From the NCBI RefSeq assembly GCF_963674565.1, contig NZ_OY771430.1, positions 1,488,001 through 1,552,000 of the forward strand: a stretch of 64,000 nucleotides of DNA, in the 5' to 3' direction. Position 1 is the first letter of the stretch, and every line of letters starts with the position of its first letter. Under the pieces are notes generated by a model. It saw only the letters and a list, made by a program, of their open reading frames with translations, was not told the origin of the DNA and did not search any database. Positions 8,231 to 19,100 of this stretch are shown here, in pieces. Position numbers and translations under genes: made by a program. The DNA is from an uncultured Carboxylicivirga sp. GTDB lineage: Bacteria; Bacteroidota; Bacteroidia; Bacteroidales; Marinilabiliaceae.

Positions 8231-10180
8231 TTAATCCAGTTTATTTTTTTGTTCCTGTAATTCTTCCAATTCCAAATGAGCATTCTCCCATTCTTCCATT
8301 TTTAACTCTAACTGCTTTTCAGCCTGATGGTAATCTTTGAACAATTGCTCATCACCTGCATTCTCGGGAAGATTCATAGCTTCCGTTAATTGCTCCAAAT
8401 TTCCCTCCAACTTTGCAATCTCAACTTCATAATCAGCTACCAAACGTTCAGCTTTCTTCATTCTCTTATTGAGTTCCTTTCTTTCTTCATAAGAGAGCTT
8501 GGATGCAGAATCTGCTTTTTCATCATTCTTTTGAGAGGAAACAGCAGTCTTAATATTTAAATCATTTAGATTTTCTAGTTTTTTCTTTTCAAGAAAATAA
8601 TAGATTCCTCCAAGGTATTCTTTAATTTTTCGATGACGAAACTCATATACTTTATCCACCAATCCATCGAGAAATTCACGATCGTGAGAAACCAGTATTA
8701 CTGTGCCTTCAAAATCACGTAGGGCTTCTTTAAGAATATCCTTTGAGCGCATATCCAAATGGTTGGTAGGCTCATCGAGTATAAGCAAATTAACTGGCTC
8801 TAACAACAATTTTACCATTGCCAGGCGAGTACGTTCACCTCCGGATAATACGCTAACCTTTTTATCAACCGTTTCACCACTAAACATGAACGCGCCCAAC
8901 AAATCCCTTATTTTAGTACGAATGTCACCAACAGCTACTAAATCGATGGTTTCAAATATTGTATGGTTATCATTTAAGCGCTCAGCCTGATCTTGTGCAA
9001 AATACCCAATTTTCACATTATGTCCTAAATCCAACTTTCCCTGATGGGCAAGTTCACTCATAATGATACGAGCCATAGTAGTTTTGCCTTCACCATTACG
9101 CCCCACAAATGCAACTTTTTCACCTCTCTCAATGGCTATATCAACCTCATCCAAAACAAGCAAATCCCCGTACGCTTTACTCAATCTGTCAGCCTTTACT
9201 ACAACCGTTCCTGACCGTGGTGCTGGTGGAAATTTTATATTTAAAGCAGCTTTATCAAATTCATCAACCTCTATCCGATCAATTTTCTCTAATTGCTTAA
9301 TTCGCGACTGAACCTGAACCGACTTAGTGGCTTTGTATCTGAAACGCTCAATAAACTTCTCGGTATCTTCAATTTTCTTTTGTTGATTTTTGTATGCATT
9401 TAATTGCTGCTCTCTCCTTTCCTGCCTTAACTCCATAAAGCGCGAATAGTTAGCCTTATAGTCATAAATGCGACCCAACGAAATTTCAATACTTCGTTTG
9501 GTAATATTATCAAGGAATGCTTTATCGTGAGAGATTAGAACAACCGCTCCACTATAATTTTTCAGGAAATCTTCAAGCCATTGGATAGAATCAATATCCA
9601 AATGGTTTGTAGGCTCATCCAGAAGAAACATATCGGGCTGTTCCAAAAGAATCTTAGCTAACTCAATACGCATACGCCAACCTCCACTAAATTCTCCTGT
9701 ATTTCTAGTAAAATCGGATTGTTCAAAACCCAGTCCTTTAAGTGTAGATTCAATTAAACCGGTATGGTTAGCCCCTCCCATGAGGTTGAAACGCTCTGTT
9801 TTTTCGTTTAAACGGTCGAGCAACTTCATATACGATTCAGACTCATAATCAGTTCGTTCCCCAATCTCTAAATTAATTGATTCAATCTCCTTTTCAAGAT
9901 CTTTAATTTCAGAAAACGCCAACTCAACTTCGTCAACAACATTGCGGGTATCAGTATAATTCATATGCTGAGGCAGGTAACCAATTTTAAAATCACGAGG
10001 CTTAGTTACCAAACCCGAGGTTGGTTCCATCTGCCCTGCTATGATTTTTAACAAGGTTGATTTACCTGCTCCGTTTTTTCCAATCAGACCAATACGATCC
10101 TTGGGATTGATCAAAAACGAAACATCCTCAAATAATTTAAAACCACCAAAATCAACAGTTAACTGATTAATCGATACCAT
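8231..10180 (-). CDS. ABC-F family ATPase (duplicated ATP-binding cassettes)
   Basis: The protein has two ABC cassettes and no membrane helices. Cassette 1 has Walker A GKNGAGKST near residue 38, a signature FSGGW and Walker B LLDEPTNHLD. Cassette 2 has Walker A GRNGEGKTT, signature LSGGERTRL and another DEPTNHLD. A charged linker sits between them near residues 230-320, and a C-terminal coiled coil occupies about the last 90 residues, as in Uup. ABC-F proteins bind the ribosome E site and help translation or stalled ribosomes; coupling with rlmB fits a ribosome role. I place the start at the ATG at 10180 rather than a TTG two codons upstream. Which ABC-F subfamily it belongs to is unclear. 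Confidence 0.88.
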   Translation of the reverse strand: MVSINQLTVDFGGFKLFEDVSFLINPKDRIGLIGKNGAGKSTLLKIIAGQMEPTSGLVTKPRDFKIGYLPQHMNYTDTRNVVDEVELAFSEIKDLEKEIESINLEIGERTDYESESYMKLLDRLNEKTERFNLMGGANHTGLIESTLKGLGFEQSDFTRNTGEFSGGWRMRIELAKILLEQPDMFLLDEPTNHLDIDSIQWLEDFLKNYSGAVVLISHDKAFLDNITKRSIEISLGRIYDYKANYSRFMELRQERREQQLNAYKNQQKKIEDTEKFIERFRYKATKSVQVQSRIKQLEKIDRIEVDEFDKAALNIKFPPAPRSGTVVVKADRLSKAYGDLLVLDEVDIAIERGEKVAFVGRNGEGKTTMARIIMSELAHQGKLDLGHNVKIGYFAQDQAERLNDNHTIFETIDLVAVGDIRTKIRDLLGAFMFSGETVDKKVSVLSGGERTRLAMVKLLLEPVNLLILDEPTNHLDMRSKDILKEALRDFEGTVILVSHDREFLDGLVDKVYEFRHRKIKEYLGGIYYFLEKKKLENLNDLNIKTAVSSQKNDEKADSASKLSYEERKELNKRMKKAERLVADYEVEIAKLEGNLEQLTEAMNLPENAGDEQLFKDYHQAEKQLELKMEEWENAHLELEELQEQKNKLD

Positions 10181-10196
10181 TCGCAAAAAATTTGTG

Positions 10197-10204
10197 CAAA
10201 GATA
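10197..10204 (-). promoter_or_regulatory. Candidate -7 element for the ABC-F/rlmB operon
   Basis: The minus strand reads TATCTTTG, an exact match to TAnnTTTG, 17 bases before the ATG at 10180. Transcription would start almost at the gene, leaving a very short leader. No good -33 box is visible at the usual spacing. Confidence 0.45.
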
Positions 10205-10243
10205 GTGCTTTTGCAGGCATATAGAGAATAACGAGGTGAAAGA

Positions 10244-11302
10244 TTAATCTTCCAATATTTCCTTTCTATTTAAGAACTTCAGATTCCAGATCTTTTCAGC
10301 ATTATTACCAATCAACCAGAATGTACCGGCTAAAATTAGAAAGAAGATGGCTTTATGCATAGTATCCCAAAAATATTCGAAATATTTAGTATATAAATTA
10401 ATGAACAGAAAAGTAAGACCAAAACTACGGCTCGTATAATCATCCTGTTTCAGTCCCCACCAAATGGCAATGATTGCAACCAGACCAAATATAACTCCAT
10501 AACCAATCAGACTTATTTGCTTAATATCAAACCATTCATCAACATCTCCATAATTTCCAAAAATAGATAGAATCCATAACGATATGAAAAGATAAAGAAG
10601 CCCCAAAATGTAAGTACTTTTTTGAAAAGTCTGTAAAAAGCTTATCCGATTAAACAGAAAACTTAATCCAGTAAGGATAGAACCAAATACAACAAATCGC
10701 AACGGATAGTTCATTCCAAAATAATAGGCTCCCCAACCAGACATATAACCCGTTTCAGCACCAAACCATGCACCCAACGAAAGGATTGCAAATATCCACA
10801 CCAGTTTAGAAGGAAAATACAAACCAATGATTGCATAAATAATGGCCGCAATTAATAGCAATACCGAAAAATGACCACTTCCGTTATCCAATGCCATCCC
10901 GAGATATCCAATAGAAGTTGCTGTCGACAGGATAGCCATTATTAGGATAAATTCGTTGCTATATATTTTATTTGGATATTTAATGCTCCGTTTATAAGCC
11001 CAATAATAAACTACGAGTGCAATCACAGCAAACAGAATGCATAATGTAAAGTTGGAAGAAGAAAATATCTTTTCTACTAAATCAATCAATAATTTATCGG
11101 CAAACATGGCCCCAAAAGCAATGATAATGCAAACCATTGCAATCCAAAATGAATATTCAGCCAGCTTTTTCCATTCAAATGAACGAATCTCAATGGAATC
11201 TTCAAGATTCTTTTTCACTGACTCATTAATCACCTTATCCTCTTCCCATTGATCTATTACTTCTTGTAGAAATTTTCCTTGTTTTTTACTTAAGCCTATC
11301 AT
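10244..11302 (-). CDS. DUF2157-type multi-pass membrane protein
   Basis: The 352-residue protein has a soluble N-terminal helical segment (residues 1-45) with the pattern of a DUF2157 domain, followed by about ten hydrophobic helices. DUF2157 proteins are predicted inner-membrane proteins of unknown function. There are no catalytic motifs. It is transcribed in the same direction as the ABC-F operon but 58 bases upstream of that gene, with a separate candidate -7 element between them, so it is probably its own unit. Confidence 0.65.
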   Translation of the reverse strand: MIGLSKKQGKFLQEVIDQWEEDKVINESVKKNLEDSIEIRSFEWKKLAEYSFWIAMVCIIIAFGAMFADKLLIDLVEKIFSSSNFTLCILFAVIALVVYYWAYKRSIKYPNKIYSNEFILIMAILSTATSIGYLGMALDNGSGHFSVLLLIAAIIYAIIGLYFPSKLVWIFAILSLGAWFGAETGYMSGWGAYYFGMNYPLRFVVFGSILTGLSFLFNRISFLQTFQKSTYILGLLYLFISLWILSIFGNYGDVDEWFDIKQISLIGYGVIFGLVAIIAIWWGLKQDDYTSRSFGLTFLFINLYTKYFEYFWDTMHKAIFFLILAGTFWLIGNNAEKIWNLKFLNRKEILED

Positions 11303-11377
11303 TATATTGTGGTAAATAATAAACTTAAATCTAGTTTTTTTGATTTAAATTATAAAATGAGCTAAATAAAATGATCG

Positions 11378-14300
11378 CTAGTCATTCAGATTAATAATTT
11401 TTGAATCGTATTTTTTATTTATTTTCCTATAATTTCTTACAACAAAACTAAAATTACTACCTGCTCCCGGCACTGATTCAACTTCAATTGTTCCTCCTAA
11501 TAATTCTACCAGATATTTTGAGATAGACAAGCCTAATCCACCACCTCTGTATAGATTCTGGGTATTTTCTTCTATTTTACGAAAACGATCAAAAACCTTG
11601 TCATGATCAATCTTATCAATTCCTATTCCGGTATCTTGCACATAAAATCCGAAATACCATTCTGATGCATAGCATACACCAAAAGTTATTTCACCCTGAT
11701 GTGTAAATTTAATTGCATTACTCAGTAAATTACCAATTATCTGTTTTAATCTCTCTCTATCAGAATAAACAACATCACCAAAATCGTCAACCAAATGCAT
11801 GATTTTTAATTGAACTGATTGCGCAGACTCATTATTCCGTTTTACCAATTCGCTTTCATAAAATTCGAGTAATTCGGCCAACAAACTTCGAACAGAAGTC
11901 GGCTCTATAAAGACACTAATTGCATCCGTTTCAATTTTAGCATAATCAATTACATCCTCTATTGTCTTCATAAGAGTGTAACCACTTGATTTGATAATTT
12001 CAAAAAAGTTTTGATTATCAGGGTTGCTTAAATCATCTCCAATTACATTGATAAAACCGATAATAGCGTTAAGTGGGGTGCGTATTTCGTGACTGATATT
12101 CTTAAGAAATGATGTTTTTAAACGATCACTTTCCTCAGCTTTTTCCTTGGCTCTATCAAGATCAGCAGTTCTTTGAGCAACTTTATTCTCAAGTTCATTG
12201 GCATACTCTTCCAATAATCGGTTGTTTTGAAAAATTGTATCCCGTTGATTTATTATTTCTTCTTTTTGTTCCTCAATCTCCTCCTTTTGCTTGCTCAACT
12301 CCTCGTTTCGTAACACCAACTCTTTTGTTTTCAGTTGAACAATCTTTTCAAGGCGCTTTTTTTGTTTTATCAACCGTCTTTCTCGCAAATAAATGACAAC
12401 AAACACCATTGCTGCAAGTAGCACTACCAATAATAAAATAAACCAGGTATGAAGCCATAAAGGTGGATGTACAACAACTATTAAGTCAACAGGCTGTAAA
12501 CTTTCTACGCCATCTGAATTAATTCCATAAATTATCAAGTGATGAGTTCCGTGTGCAAGCTTTCTAAATGTAATGTAATTATTGGTTGCATCGGCATATG
12601 TCCATTCTTCATTCTCATCAATTTTATACTTGTAGCGATTGGATTTAGCATTAGCAAAATGTAATACATCAAAAAACAAGGTAAATGATCTCACCTGATG
12701 ACTGAGATAAATTTTCTTTGTTTCATATACCGATTGATTTATGATAACTTCCCCTTTTAGTTTGGAACCATAATTCACATTTTTCCCCTCAATATTAATT
12801 GAAGATAAATATATTTCCGGAGGAAAAGGGTTTACAATAATACTATCTGAATGAAAGACATTAAATCCGTTATCTCCACCAAAATAGCAATAACCAACCT
12901 TATCTAAAAAGTATGCATTATAGTTAAATTCGCGGCTCTGCAAGCCATCATTTGCAACAAATGTATTTACTGTTTTAGCTGAAAGATGTTCAATATCATT
13001 TATCCTCATCAAACCATTGTTTGACGATATCCAAAGGGTATTTTTATTACCTACAATGCCATAAATCTCTTTTACTCCAAGATCAAGCTTTTTTGATACA
13101 TCAATAAACAAATTCGTCTTAAAATTGTATTGAGATAAGCCTTTGTAACTACCCACCCAAATATTATCATTGTAATCAACAAAAAGAACATCTGTCCTGA
13201 ATATTAACGTGTCGTTTGTATACCCAATAAAATCATCAGATTCCCTGTCATACTTATAAAAACCTTTATAGCCACCTACATATAATTCTTCTGAAGAAGA
13301 TTCAGTAAACCCCATAAAAAATGGCTTACGATAATGAATAAAACGATCATTTTTCCGATCATATCTGCTTACAACAGAACTTAACCTATCCCAGTCGTCA
13401 TTAGAAATAACCCATACATCCTTTCTACTATCAAGAAATACATTATAAATATTATTAGAAGGCAATGAAAACGGATTAGCTTTATCATGTCTGAAGAGCT
13501 TAATAAGTTTACCCTTACTATTTAATAAATTCAATCCACCCCGATTAGTTGCCACCCAAATCGAATCTTTTGATTCAATGGCAATATCTTTAACATCATC
13601 ATAGCTTAATGAATATGAATCTTCTGGATTATTTACCCAATAACTAAATCGTCCTTTAGATTTATCAAACACATTAATCCCTTTTTCTGTGCCAACGAAT
13701 AGTTTACCGCCATACTTTGAAAAGCAATGAACCGATCCTGAATTTAAAAACCGACTATCGTTTTTTTCTTGCTTTACATGATTAAACTGTTTTTGAAGCG
13801 TATTAAAATAAGACACTCCACCGGAATGAGTACCAAGCCAAACATTCTCATGTTTATCTACAAAACTACAAGTCACTGAATTCTGGCTTAGCTTTGAAAT
13901 ACTGTGATCATCCCGCGCATAAAGGCTTGATTTACCAGATACCTTATCAAATAGATACAGACCCGACCGGCTACCGATATACATATTACCCTCGGCATCT
14001 TCAAAAATAGTACGTATGCGCCTTGTAAACTCTTCCTTTGGATTAATAAAGTAATGTGTAAATGTACTATCTGATGGATTAAATTTGGCAAACCCTGTAT
14101 TGTAAGTTGTAATCCAGAGAGTATTTACTCTATCCATGTATAAATAATGAATCCAATTATCCGGCAATCCCTTTACATCAGTTGGTTGATGCACATAACT
14201 TTTAATGCTGTTTTGTTGCCTGTTATAATAATGCAAACCAGATTTATAAGTTGCTATCCACAAATTATTTTTATCATCTACCATCAAACGATATATAGAA

Positions 14301-14863
14301 TCATTTGGTAATCCTAGTTGTTTTAATTCTATTTTTTTTAAATCGCGAGTATCAGGTGAAGCTGTATAAAGTCCGCTTGAAGTGCCTACCATCAATTGAT
14401 TATCCAAATCTTCTACGACACAAAAAACTTCGCATGAATTATTACTATCAGGGATTGGGACGTTAATAAAATTTTGTGTTTGATAATTGAATTGCTGAAG
14501 TCCGTTATCAGATCCTACCCATAATTGCTTGTGTGAGTCAATAAGAAGAGAGGAAATATAATTAGAGTTCAAAGAAGAAGAATTTGATTCTGTATGATAA
14601 AAACATTCAATATCTAATCCATTAAATCGATTTAAACCAAAAGTTGTGGCAATCCAGATATATCCATATTTATCCTGGTTAATTGCCTGAACAAAGTTAT
14701 TGGATAATCCATCATCTACTGTTAAATGATTAAAATGCCATTGCTGATGTATCGTATTCTGAAACTCTTGCCCCTGAACTTTACCAAAACCAATGCTCGA
14801 CAGTAACAAAATACTGCAAAACACCTCTAGTCGGCATAATAAAGTGGCAGGATCTATTTTCAT
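11378..14863 (-). CDS. Propeller-type sensor histidine kinase (Reg_prop, Y_Y_Y, HisKA, HATPase)
   Basis: The 1161-residue protein begins with a signal peptide (to about residue 31). A long periplasmic region of repeated two-component-regulator propeller motifs (patterns like L-W-I-G-T-x-x-G-L) forms two seven-bladed propellers, followed by a Y_Y_Y domain near residues 700-790. A membrane helix lies at about 803-825, then a long coiled coil to about 910. The dimerisation helix has the phosphoacceptor in SHEIRTPLN near residue 924, and the ATPase domain has N, G1 (DTGIGID) and G2 (GGGLGLSI) boxes. Unlike classical hybrid systems of Bacteroidota there is no receiver and no AraC-type HTH at the C-terminus, and no response regulator is adjacent. 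The ligand is unknown. Confidence 0.88.
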   Translation of the reverse strand: MKIDPATLLCRLEVFCSILLLSSIGFGKVQGQEFQNTIHQQWHFNHLTVDDGLSNNFVQAINQDKYGYIWIATTFGLNRFNGLDIECFYHTESNSSSLNSNYISSLLIDSHKQLWVGSDNGLQQFNYQTQNFINVPIPDSNNSCEVFCVVEDLDNQLMVGTSSGLYTASPDTRDLKKIELKQLGLPNDSIYRLMVDDKNNLWIATYKSGLHYYNRQQNSIKSYVHQPTDVKGLPDNWIHYLYMDRVNTLWITTYNTGFAKFNPSDSTFTHYFINPKEEFTRRIRTIFEDAEGNMYIGSRSGLYLFDKVSGKSSLYARDDHSISKLSQNSVTCSFVDKHENVWLGTHSGGVSYFNTLQKQFNHVKQEKNDSRFLNSGSVHCFSKYGGKLFVGTEKGINVFDKSKGRFSYWVNNPEDSYSLSYDDVKDIAIESKDSIWVATNRGGLNLLNSKGKLIKLFRHDKANPFSLPSNNIYNVFLDSRKDVWVISNDDWDRLSSVVSRYDRKNDRFIHYRKPFFMGFTESSSEELYVGGYKGFYKYDRESDDFIGYTNDTLIFRTDVLFVDYNDNIWVGSYKGLSQYNFKTNLFIDVSKKLDLGVKEIYGIVGNKNTLWISSNNGLMRINDIEHLSAKTVNTFVANDGLQSREFNYNAYFLDKVGYCYFGGDNGFNVFHSDSIIVNPFPPEIYLSSINIEGKNVNYGSKLKGEVIINQSVYETKKIYLSHQVRSFTLFFDVLHFANAKSNRYKYKIDENEEWTYADATNNYITFRKLAHGTHHLIIYGINSDGVESLQPVDLIVVVHPPLWLHTWFILLLVVLLAAMVFVVIYLRERRLIKQKKRLEKIVQLKTKELVLRNEELSKQKEEIEEQKEEIINQRDTIFQNNRLLEEYANELENKVAQRTADLDRAKEKAEESDRLKTSFLKNISHEIRTPLNAIIGFINVIGDDLSNPDNQNFFEIIKSSGYTLMKTIEDVIDYAKIETDAISVFIEPTSVRSLLAELLEFYESELVKRNNESAQSVQLKIMHLVDDFGDVVYSDRERLKQIIGNLLSNAIKFTHQGEITFGVCYASEWYFGFYVQDTGIGIDKIDHDKVFDRFRKIEENTQNLYRGGGLGLSISKYLVELLGGTIEVESVPGAGSNFSFVVRNYRKINKKYDSKIINLND

Positions 14864-14967
14864 ATATTAGGATACTATTATGCTTTATTTAACAATTTTA
14901 ATCTACTATAAGTTTAAGTCAAAACTCTCAATTAATCAATATCTTCCAATTTCTATTATAAAAAACA

Positions 14968-14995
14968 AAGGCCCGCTCATTTCTGAACGGGCCTT
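14968..14995 (-). terminator. Terminator of the RND efflux operon
   Basis: AAGGCCCG and CGGGCCTT form an eight-base-pair stem around a 12-base loop. On the minus strand it is followed by a T-rich stretch. It lies 20 bases past the stop of the channel gene at 15015. Confidence 0.75.
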
Positions 14996-15014
14996 AAATA
15001 TCATGCGGATTTAT

Positions 15015-16193
15015 CTATTTGTAGTGAAAATAATTCAAACGCGCCATGGTTGTATCGTATTGAAGCTGAACAGATACAAAGTTTTCTATCGCTTCGTAAT
15101 AAATAGATTGTTCTACAATAAATTCAAGTACAGATATTTCTCCGGCATCCAATGCTATTTTAAGTAATTCATTACTATGCAATTTATCAAGCACCTCCTG
15201 ATAATCATCAATGGTTTTCTGTAAACTCTCAGCTTTACTATACAATGCTTTTAATCCATGATAAGCCTGCAATTGTAAATCCTCTATCTTATTCTCCAAA
15301 GAAACAGTCTGTAATTTAGCCTGTTTAACCGTATTTTTATTTTCCCATAAAGGAATACTAATTCCCATATTAACACCTTTAAAACTATCTGTTAATCCTT
15401 TCTCTGAACTATATCCTCCGGAAAGCTTAGGTAAAGACAAAGCCCTGTTCAATTGCTCCTTTTTACGATTTGCTTCTACACCTTTCTGCAGACTAATTAA
15501 TTCAGGCATTACATCTTTCATTTTTGTAAACCATTCATCAAAATCTTCAGGTAATGTCGCATGACCAATCAACAATTGGGAGATATCCAAGGCCTTTCCA
15601 CCATTTATCCCTACGAGTCTTTCAATAACAGATTGTTGATCAGCTTTTAAAACAACCAGATTATTCCTTGCATTAAGCAAATTTAACTGTGCTTTATTAC
15701 TCTCAATAATATTAACATCACCAGTTTCAAGCTTGTATCTATAGACTTCTGCAATACTCTCAGCATGATCAAGACGCTTTTGATATTCATCAATTAACAT
15801 TTTACCATAAAAAGCTTCATAACAAAGTTCAACGGCATTCAACATTACTTCATTATAAGCAATTTTATAATCGATATCTGCTTTACTAATTAATGCATTA
15901 GCCATTTGCCCTCGATACAAATACGCAGTTGGAAAATCAAAAGATTGAATTATAGTTAACTCACTTCTGTTACCCATTGTTTCTTCTTTTCCCCATTGAT
16001 AAGTATACTGAACTTCCGGATTTGAGGGATTTAGACCAACTTTATTCTGTAATTTAACAGCGTCTGCTTCAACTCTTAAAACCTGCAATGTTTTATTATT
16101 GTTTTCAATATTAGCCAATACGTCCTCAATTGTATTCTGTGCATTGGAACTTATTATATAAAAACAAGCCATTACAATCAATACTATTTTCAT
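15015..16193 (-). CDS. TolC/CusC-type outer membrane efflux protein
   Basis: The 392-residue protein has a signal peptide (cleavage after SSNAQ) and long amphipathic helices rich in Leu, Ala, Gln and Glu in two repeats, as in outer-membrane efflux channels of the TolC family. It would provide the exit duct for the adaptor and pump encoded just upstream. It is slightly shorter than E. coli CusC (about 460 residues), as is usual for CzcC-like proteins of Bacteroidota. Its ATG overlaps the pump stop by four bases. A Shine-Dalgarno AAGGAG lies seven bases before the start, which is unusual for this phylum. Confidence 0.85.
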   Translation of the reverse strand: MKIVLIVMACFYIISSNAQNTIEDVLANIENNNKTLQVLRVEADAVKLQNKVGLNPSNPEVQYTYQWGKEETMGNRSELTIIQSFDFPTAYLYRGQMANALISKADIDYKIAYNEVMLNAVELCYEAFYGKMLIDEYQKRLDHAESIAEVYRYKLETGDVNIIESNKAQLNLLNARNNLVVLKADQQSVIERLVGINGGKALDISQLLIGHATLPEDFDEWFTKMKDVMPELISLQKGVEANRKKEQLNRALSLPKLSGGYSSEKGLTDSFKGVNMGISIPLWENKNTVKQAKLQTVSLENKIEDLQLQAYHGLKALYSKAESLQKTIDDYQEVLDKLHSNELLKIALDAGEISVLEFIVEQSIYYEAIENFVSVQLQYDTTMARLNYFHYK

Positions 16194-19100
16194 GATTGAA
16201 CTCCTTTCCTATTGTTTACTTCCGATTTTTTATTTACCAGATAATACACTATCGGAATAACATACATATTTAAAAGTGTTGAGCTTAATAAACCGCCTAA
16301 AATAACCTTTGCCATCGGACTCTGAATTTCGTTACCGGCAGCATCGCCATAAATTGCCAATGGAATCAAGGCCAATGCAGCGGTCAACGCAGTCATTAGA
16401 ATAGGATTTAAGCGATCGATGGAACCTAATCTGATCTGTTCACTTAACGAATATTTTTGATCTTTTAAATGCTGATAACTCGACACTAATAAAATTCCAT
16501 TTCTGGTAGCAATACCAAACAAAGTAATAAATCCAATTATTGCTGGAATACTTATTATTCCGGATGTAAACTGAATGGCAAAAACTCCGCCAATTAAAGC
16601 TAACGGAAGATTAAGCAGTATAATACCGGCCAAATTACTGTTTTTAAACTCCTGATAAAGCAATAAGAAAATGATTCCAATGGCCAAAAGAGTTGTTAAT
16701 AGCAATGTTTGTGAAGCCTTGGCTTCACTTTCGAACTGACCACCATATTCTACTCTATAACCTTGAGGAAGATGTACCTTACCGTTTACAACCTCTTTAA
16801 CATCATTTACAACACTTCTCAAATCACGTCCTGCGACATTTGCAGAGACAACAATTTTGCGTTGCACATTCTCACGACTAACTGACCCAGGCCCTGCTGC
16901 TGAAACCACATCGGCCACCAATTCCAAAGGTACCTTCTTTCCATCTTCGGTATCTATCAACGCCTTTTTAACACCTTCAATTGTTTGAGTAAAATCCTCA
17001 TTAAACCTCAGAAAAAGATCAAAACTGCGTTGCCCTTCGTAAATATCAGCCATTTTTTCACCAGCAAAGGCCACATCCACAAACTCATTGAATTCCTTTA
17101 AACTAATTCCATACATGGCTAGTTTATCTCGATCTGCTTTTATTTGTAATTGTGGAATCTCTCTTTGCTGCTCCACACTTACATCCACTAAACCTTCCAC
17201 ACCTTTAATGACAGTAGAAAGTTGATTGCCCAGCAGAAATAATTCATTCAGATCCTGACCGAATATTTTAATGGCAATGTTCGCACGCGTACCTGATAAC
17301 ATATGATCAATCCGATGTCCCAATGGCTGACCTACAGTAGTAGCCACACCCGGTACATTAGCAAGTTTGTGGCGAACTTCTTCCATAAATTCCTCCTGAG
17401 GCCTATCTCTTAATGTGAAGTTCACATCAATTTCTGCGCTGTTGGTAGTTTGAGAGTGAGCATCCAATTCACCTCTTCCTGTTCTTCGGGCCGTACTTTC
17501 CACTTCTGAAATGGATAATAATTCCTGTTCCAGAAGATTACCCAGTTTATTACTTTCTTCTAACGAAACACCAGGCTGACTGACTGCAGCAATGGTTAAA
17601 GCTCCTTCATTAAATTCAGGCAAGAAACTTCGTCCCATACCACTCATCAACACAAGCGACAAAATAAACATAGCTACCGAAACAACTAATACCGATGTTT
17701 TATGATTCAATGCCCAACCCAATGATTGATGATAATGCTTTTGCAACCAATGTGTTAATCTTCCTGATTTTTCTTTCTTACTAAGATATTTATCATCTGA
17801 CAACAATAAACGACATAACAACGGTGTCAGTGTCATGGCAATGATAAGTGACATAAATAACGATACGATGTACGCAATACCCAATGGACGCAACATCCTA
17901 CCTTCCATACCTGAAAGGAAAAATAATGGAATGAAAGCAACAATAATGATTAAAGTTGCATTTAATATAGATGCTCTGATTTCTTTCGAAGCTTCAAAAA
18001 CAATGGTAATTGCACTGATTCTATCTTCCCCGGGCTTTTCATAGTTTTGTCTCAACCGCTTATATACATTCTCTACATCAATAATGGCATCATCAACCAA
18101 TGAACCAATGGCAATAGCCATACCTCCCAAACTCATCGTATTAATGTTCAGGTTAAGATATTTTAATGTAATGATCGCACCCAACAACGACAAAGGAATT
18201 GCCAGTAACGAAATAATGGTAGTACGAAAGCTTCCTAAAAACAGAAATAAAATAACTACAACAAATAAACCACCTTCAATCAACGATTTCTGAACATTAT
18301 TAACAGATGTTTCTATAAAATCAGCCTGACGGAATATTTTGGTATCGAGGGTTACATTCTCTGGTAATGTTTTGGCTAGATCAGTTAGATTAGCTTCTAT
18401 CCTTTCAGTAAGATCCAGCGTATTGGTATTGGGTTGTTTCGAGACAGAAATAATGATTGCAGAATGAGCGTTCTGTGAGGCGTAACCCATCTTTACTGCA
18501 CTACCTATTTTTACTTCTGCAACATCTTCAAGATAAATTGGAAATCCCTCATTATGCTTCACTAAGGTTCGACCTAGCTCAGCTATATCAGCAGTACGTG
18601 CCATTCCCCGAACTACATATTCGTTTCCATATTGACGAACCACACCACCCGTGCTATTTCTGCTCACCGATTCACAAACTGCAATCATATCATCTAACGA
18701 GACATTGTACTGCATCATTTTATAAGGATCGGCCAACACCTGATATTGCTTGTAATCACCACCAATAATAGTAACCTGTGAAACACCACCTGTGGCCAGT
18801 AACAAAGGCTTGATCTGCCAATCGGCAATCGTTCTCAGTGTCATCATATCTGTAGAGTCAGAATGTAATCCGATGAATAAGATCTCACCCATCACACTCG
18901 ACTGAGGTGCCAGCACTGGTTGTGAAATACCCAATGGTAGCTGCCCGGCCAGAGTCACCAATTTTTCGCTAACTATCTGTCGAGCCTTAAACACATCTGT
19001 TCCCCAATCAAACTCTACCCACACAAAAGAAAAGCCATGCGAACTATTGGAACGAACCCTACGGACATCTGTGGCTCCATTAACAGCAGTTTCGATTGGA

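Noticed and set aside
14880..15167. Plus-strand reading frame of 95 codons
   Set aside because: It crosses the RND operon terminator and the 3' end of the channel gene on the other strand.
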